Shown one piece after another: positions 32,882 to 34,668 of a stretch of 34,668 nt of DNA. Each line of letters opens with the position of its first letter. Positions within the stretch are counted from its first letter, which is position 1. The notes beneath the pieces are model-generated. The model saw only the letters and a program-made list of their open reading frames with translations. It was not told the DNA's origin and made no database searches. Location: positions 1-34,668 of the IMG/VR virus record IMGVR_UViG_3300008627_001174; one strand, given 5' to 3'. This DNA is from a virus. A program made the translations under genes and the position numbers.

Positions 32882-34668
32882 TGGCTAAGGGACCCAAGAT
32901 AAGGCGGGTTTTTGAAAACCAGCGACTTTTCACCCCGCAGGTGATCCGAAGGTATACAGACTCTTCGGGGGTGTTAAAGCACCAGAGCGCCGCCTCGCTT
33001 TCTGGATCTGCACCGTCCTCTACAACAGGTTCGTTTCGATATGACCCTCCGGGATCACCCCTTAAGTCATCTCAGCAGCTTCCATTAGATTTTTCAAAAT
33101 TTGAAAACCATACATTTTTTGCTTCTGCTGAATCAAACGTTAATATCGCATTTGAGAAGATAATAAATCAATTTCCGTTCGACGGAACGCGTGAGGAGTA
33201 TGAAGACTTCTTGGATGACCTGACAGGATTTGAGAAACATGTCTTAGATTCTTTCCCAAGCTATACTGGGTATCTCACCTTCTCAAGTTCTTTAAAGCAA
33301 TATATCGAAATAAAAGATAGAGCAGGTGTTCTTTTTCCAGCACTTTCTAGAATCCGCTCTGCAAAAACAATATTAGATCCTTTAGATCGCTCTTTTTCGG
33401 TAGAGTGTCGTCTTTTTTTGCCTCCCATAGCGAATGATAATCAGATAATTTTTAGTCATATGAGTGATGGAGGGGTGGGCTATGCTGCCTTTCTAGATTC
33501 AGGCGATGCATCGGCTGCTAATATAAACTTTGCTGTCATTAGCGGGTCTGATCATATTTCTGCATCTTATTCTTTACCAAAAGACCAATTTCATTTTCTA
33601 AATTTCGTTTATGACAAGAGGCCAGGCAAGAAATTTGCAGCTATAATGAGCAGTTCTGCGATAACAGCTAAGTCTCGACGCTTTAAGTTTGGATCGTTGT
33701 CTACCCGCGGAGCCTCTTTTTTTATAGCGACTGGTAGCACATTACAACTGGGAGGGTCAGAATTTATTCCAGCTGAAACATTTAGCGGATCCATTGACGA
33801 ATTCAGGGTGTTTTCTGATGTACGTACTACGGAAGACATAGAGTATTACAACCAGCGAACGATGTTCGCGAAAGACGGTCTTAGGCTGTCATTACGTTTT
33901 AATGAACCAACAGGATCGTATACGAACAACGATGTTGTTTTAGACCACTCTGGGATGAGCTTACATTCACGGATAAGCAATTTTGCCGCTTCGATGCGGA
34001 CTGTTGATACTGATAACATTCCGCCAATGCTATTTGAGGCGTCTGTAAAGCATCCTGTGCTTTTTCCATCGTACCCCACCGTATTAACGCTCAACGAACA
34101 ATTATTATTGACTGCCTCATCATACGATACAAACAATCCTAACTTAATTACAAAGTTGATTCCAGAACATTATTTGGCAGAGGCCGCGGCGACGCTTGAT
34201 GTGTCGTCTGACCCTGATGGTTCGTTGATGGACGGCTTATCATCAACTACTTCCGTCGACTACAGCGCACCTGGCGGCGCGCAGTTGGGACAACCCCAGA
34301 TTATTTCTTCGCTTCTTTTTGTGTGGGCAAGAGAGTTTGACTTGATCAAATCGATGCTTGATCATGCTAGTAATTTAGTGTTCGCAGAATATGATACAGA
34401 AGAATCAATTGCTGATCAATTTTTACCAGTTCTGGCGCATCATTATGGTATCGAGCTGCCAAATATGTTTAGAAACGCAAAAATGAATCAATTTTTTGCT
34501 GGCGAAGAAATTGTTGATGGGAAGATAACAAAAAGTCTGCAGTTTGTTCAAAACGAGATTTGGCGACGTCTTTTAACGAACATCCGCGAAATTATAATTT
34601 CGAAAGGTACAAAACATGCCATGAAGGCTGTCTTTAGGGCCTCTGGTATAGACCCCAATCGCATATTC
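32881..34668 (+). CDS. Large baseplate/tail protein with LamG-like domain, 3' partial
   Basis: I translated the open frame from ATG 32881 (TAATG overlap, AAGG nine bases upstream) to the last base: 596 codons, no stop. The N-terminal 60 residues are basic and serine-rich. About 140-330 look like a LamG/concanavalin-like sandwich that binds glycans: SVECRLFLPP, FAAIMSS, and SGSIDEFRVFSDVRT at the end. About 480-596 (VWAREFDLIKSML, EIWRRLLTNI, SKGTKHAMKAVFRASGI) match the Tail_P2_I-type C-terminal segment of large baseplate proteins. The ORF-like minus-strand frames inside it are shadows. Confidence 0.75.
   Translation, partial: MAKGPKIRRVFENQRLFTPQVIRRYTDSSGVLKHQSAASLSGSAPSSTTGSFRYDPPGSPLKSSQQLPLDFSKFENHTFFASAESNVNIAFEKIINQFPFDGTREEYEDFLDDLTGFEKHVLDSFPSYTGYLTFSSSLKQYIEIKDRAGVLFPALSRIRSAKTILDPLDRSFSVECRLFLPPIANDNQIIFSHMSDGGVGYAAFLDSGDASAANINFAVISGSDHISASYSLPKDQFHFLNFVYDKRPGKKFAAIMSSSAITAKSRRFKFGSLSTRGASFFIATGSTLQLGGSEFIPAETFSGSIDEFRVFSDVRTTEDIEYYNQRTMFAKDGLRLSLRFNEPTGSYTNNDVVLDHSGMSLHSRISNFAASMRTVDTDNIPPMLFEASVKHPVLFPSYPTVLTLNEQLLLTASSYDTNNPNLITKLIPEHYLAEAAATLDVSSDPDGSLMDGLSSTTSVDYSAPGGAQLGQPQIISSLLFVWAREFDLIKSMLDHASNLVFAEYDTEESIADQFLPVLAHHYGIELPNMFRNAKMNQFFAGEEIVDGKITKSLQFVQNEIWRRLLTNIREIIISKGTKHAMKAVFRASGIDPNRIF

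Noticed and set aside
33609-34136. Two minus-strand frames at the right end
   Set aside because: Direct translation of the + strand shows one uninterrupted frame from 32881 to the window end that fully covers them.

Overview
The window reads as a dense piece of a tailed-phage genome: a myovirus with a T4-type baseplate, or a prophage or metagenomic contig derived from one. Every supported gene is on the + strand. Genes are packed with overlaps of 1 to 35 bases or gaps of less than 70 bases, there is no gene-free stretch above 300 bases, and I saw no tRNA, rRNA, CRISPR array, transposase or integrase. The phage assignment rests on the right-hand third: a T4 gp55-like late sigma factor, a gp5-like hub protein, a gp25-like wedge protein and a gp6-like wedge protein, followed by large virion proteins. 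Shine-Dalgarno-like sequences precede many starts, so the host is a bacterium. The AT-rich sequence and the pairing of T4-type structural genes with surface-sugar genes recall marine T4-like phages, but the host cannot be named from this sequence.

Bases 1-21373 form one long run of sugar-nucleotide and surface-glycan genes. (a) 1-6011: a two-domain methyltransferase, a glycosyltransferase-like protein, a small HAD phosphatase, a PaaK/CapK-type adenylating enzyme, a HisC-like PLP enzyme and a UDP-sugar dehydrogenase. (b) 6021-9870: a GT2 glycosyltransferase, two sulfotransferase-like proteins, a second methyltransferase that is a paralogue of the first gene, and a GT9-like protein. (c) 9875-15915: a heptose-type nucleotidyltransferase, a cupin, an SDR, a zinc-type alcohol dehydrogenase, a methyltransferase, a split transketolase, an HldE-type sugar kinase and an HldD-type epimerase. 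(d) 15887-21373: a StrG-like dioxygenase, a GDP-fucose-synthase-like reductase, a nucleotidyltransferase, a HAD phosphatase, a GDPD-like protein, an RfbB-like dehydratase and a GDP-mannose-4,6-dehydratase-like enzyme.

Read together, (c) and (d) look like a nearly complete route from pentose-phosphate intermediates to a nucleotide-activated heptose, with possible 6-deoxy and methylated forms. Block (a) looks like a uronic-acid branch with an amino-alcohol or amide decoration. The glycosyl-, sulfo- and methyltransferases would assemble and decorate the product. The target could be the host lipopolysaccharide or capsule, or the virion itself; the sequence does not decide.

Bases 21374-24766 are a transition: a possible promoter and palindrome, a PD-(D/E)XK nuclease with cysteines placed as in iron-sulfur nucleases, and two GT4 glycosyltransferases. 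Bases 24753-34668 hold a small membrane protein, the late sigma factor, a helical protein of unknown role, and the baseplate/tail genes. The last gene (from 32881) runs off the window; the first gene enters from before base 1.
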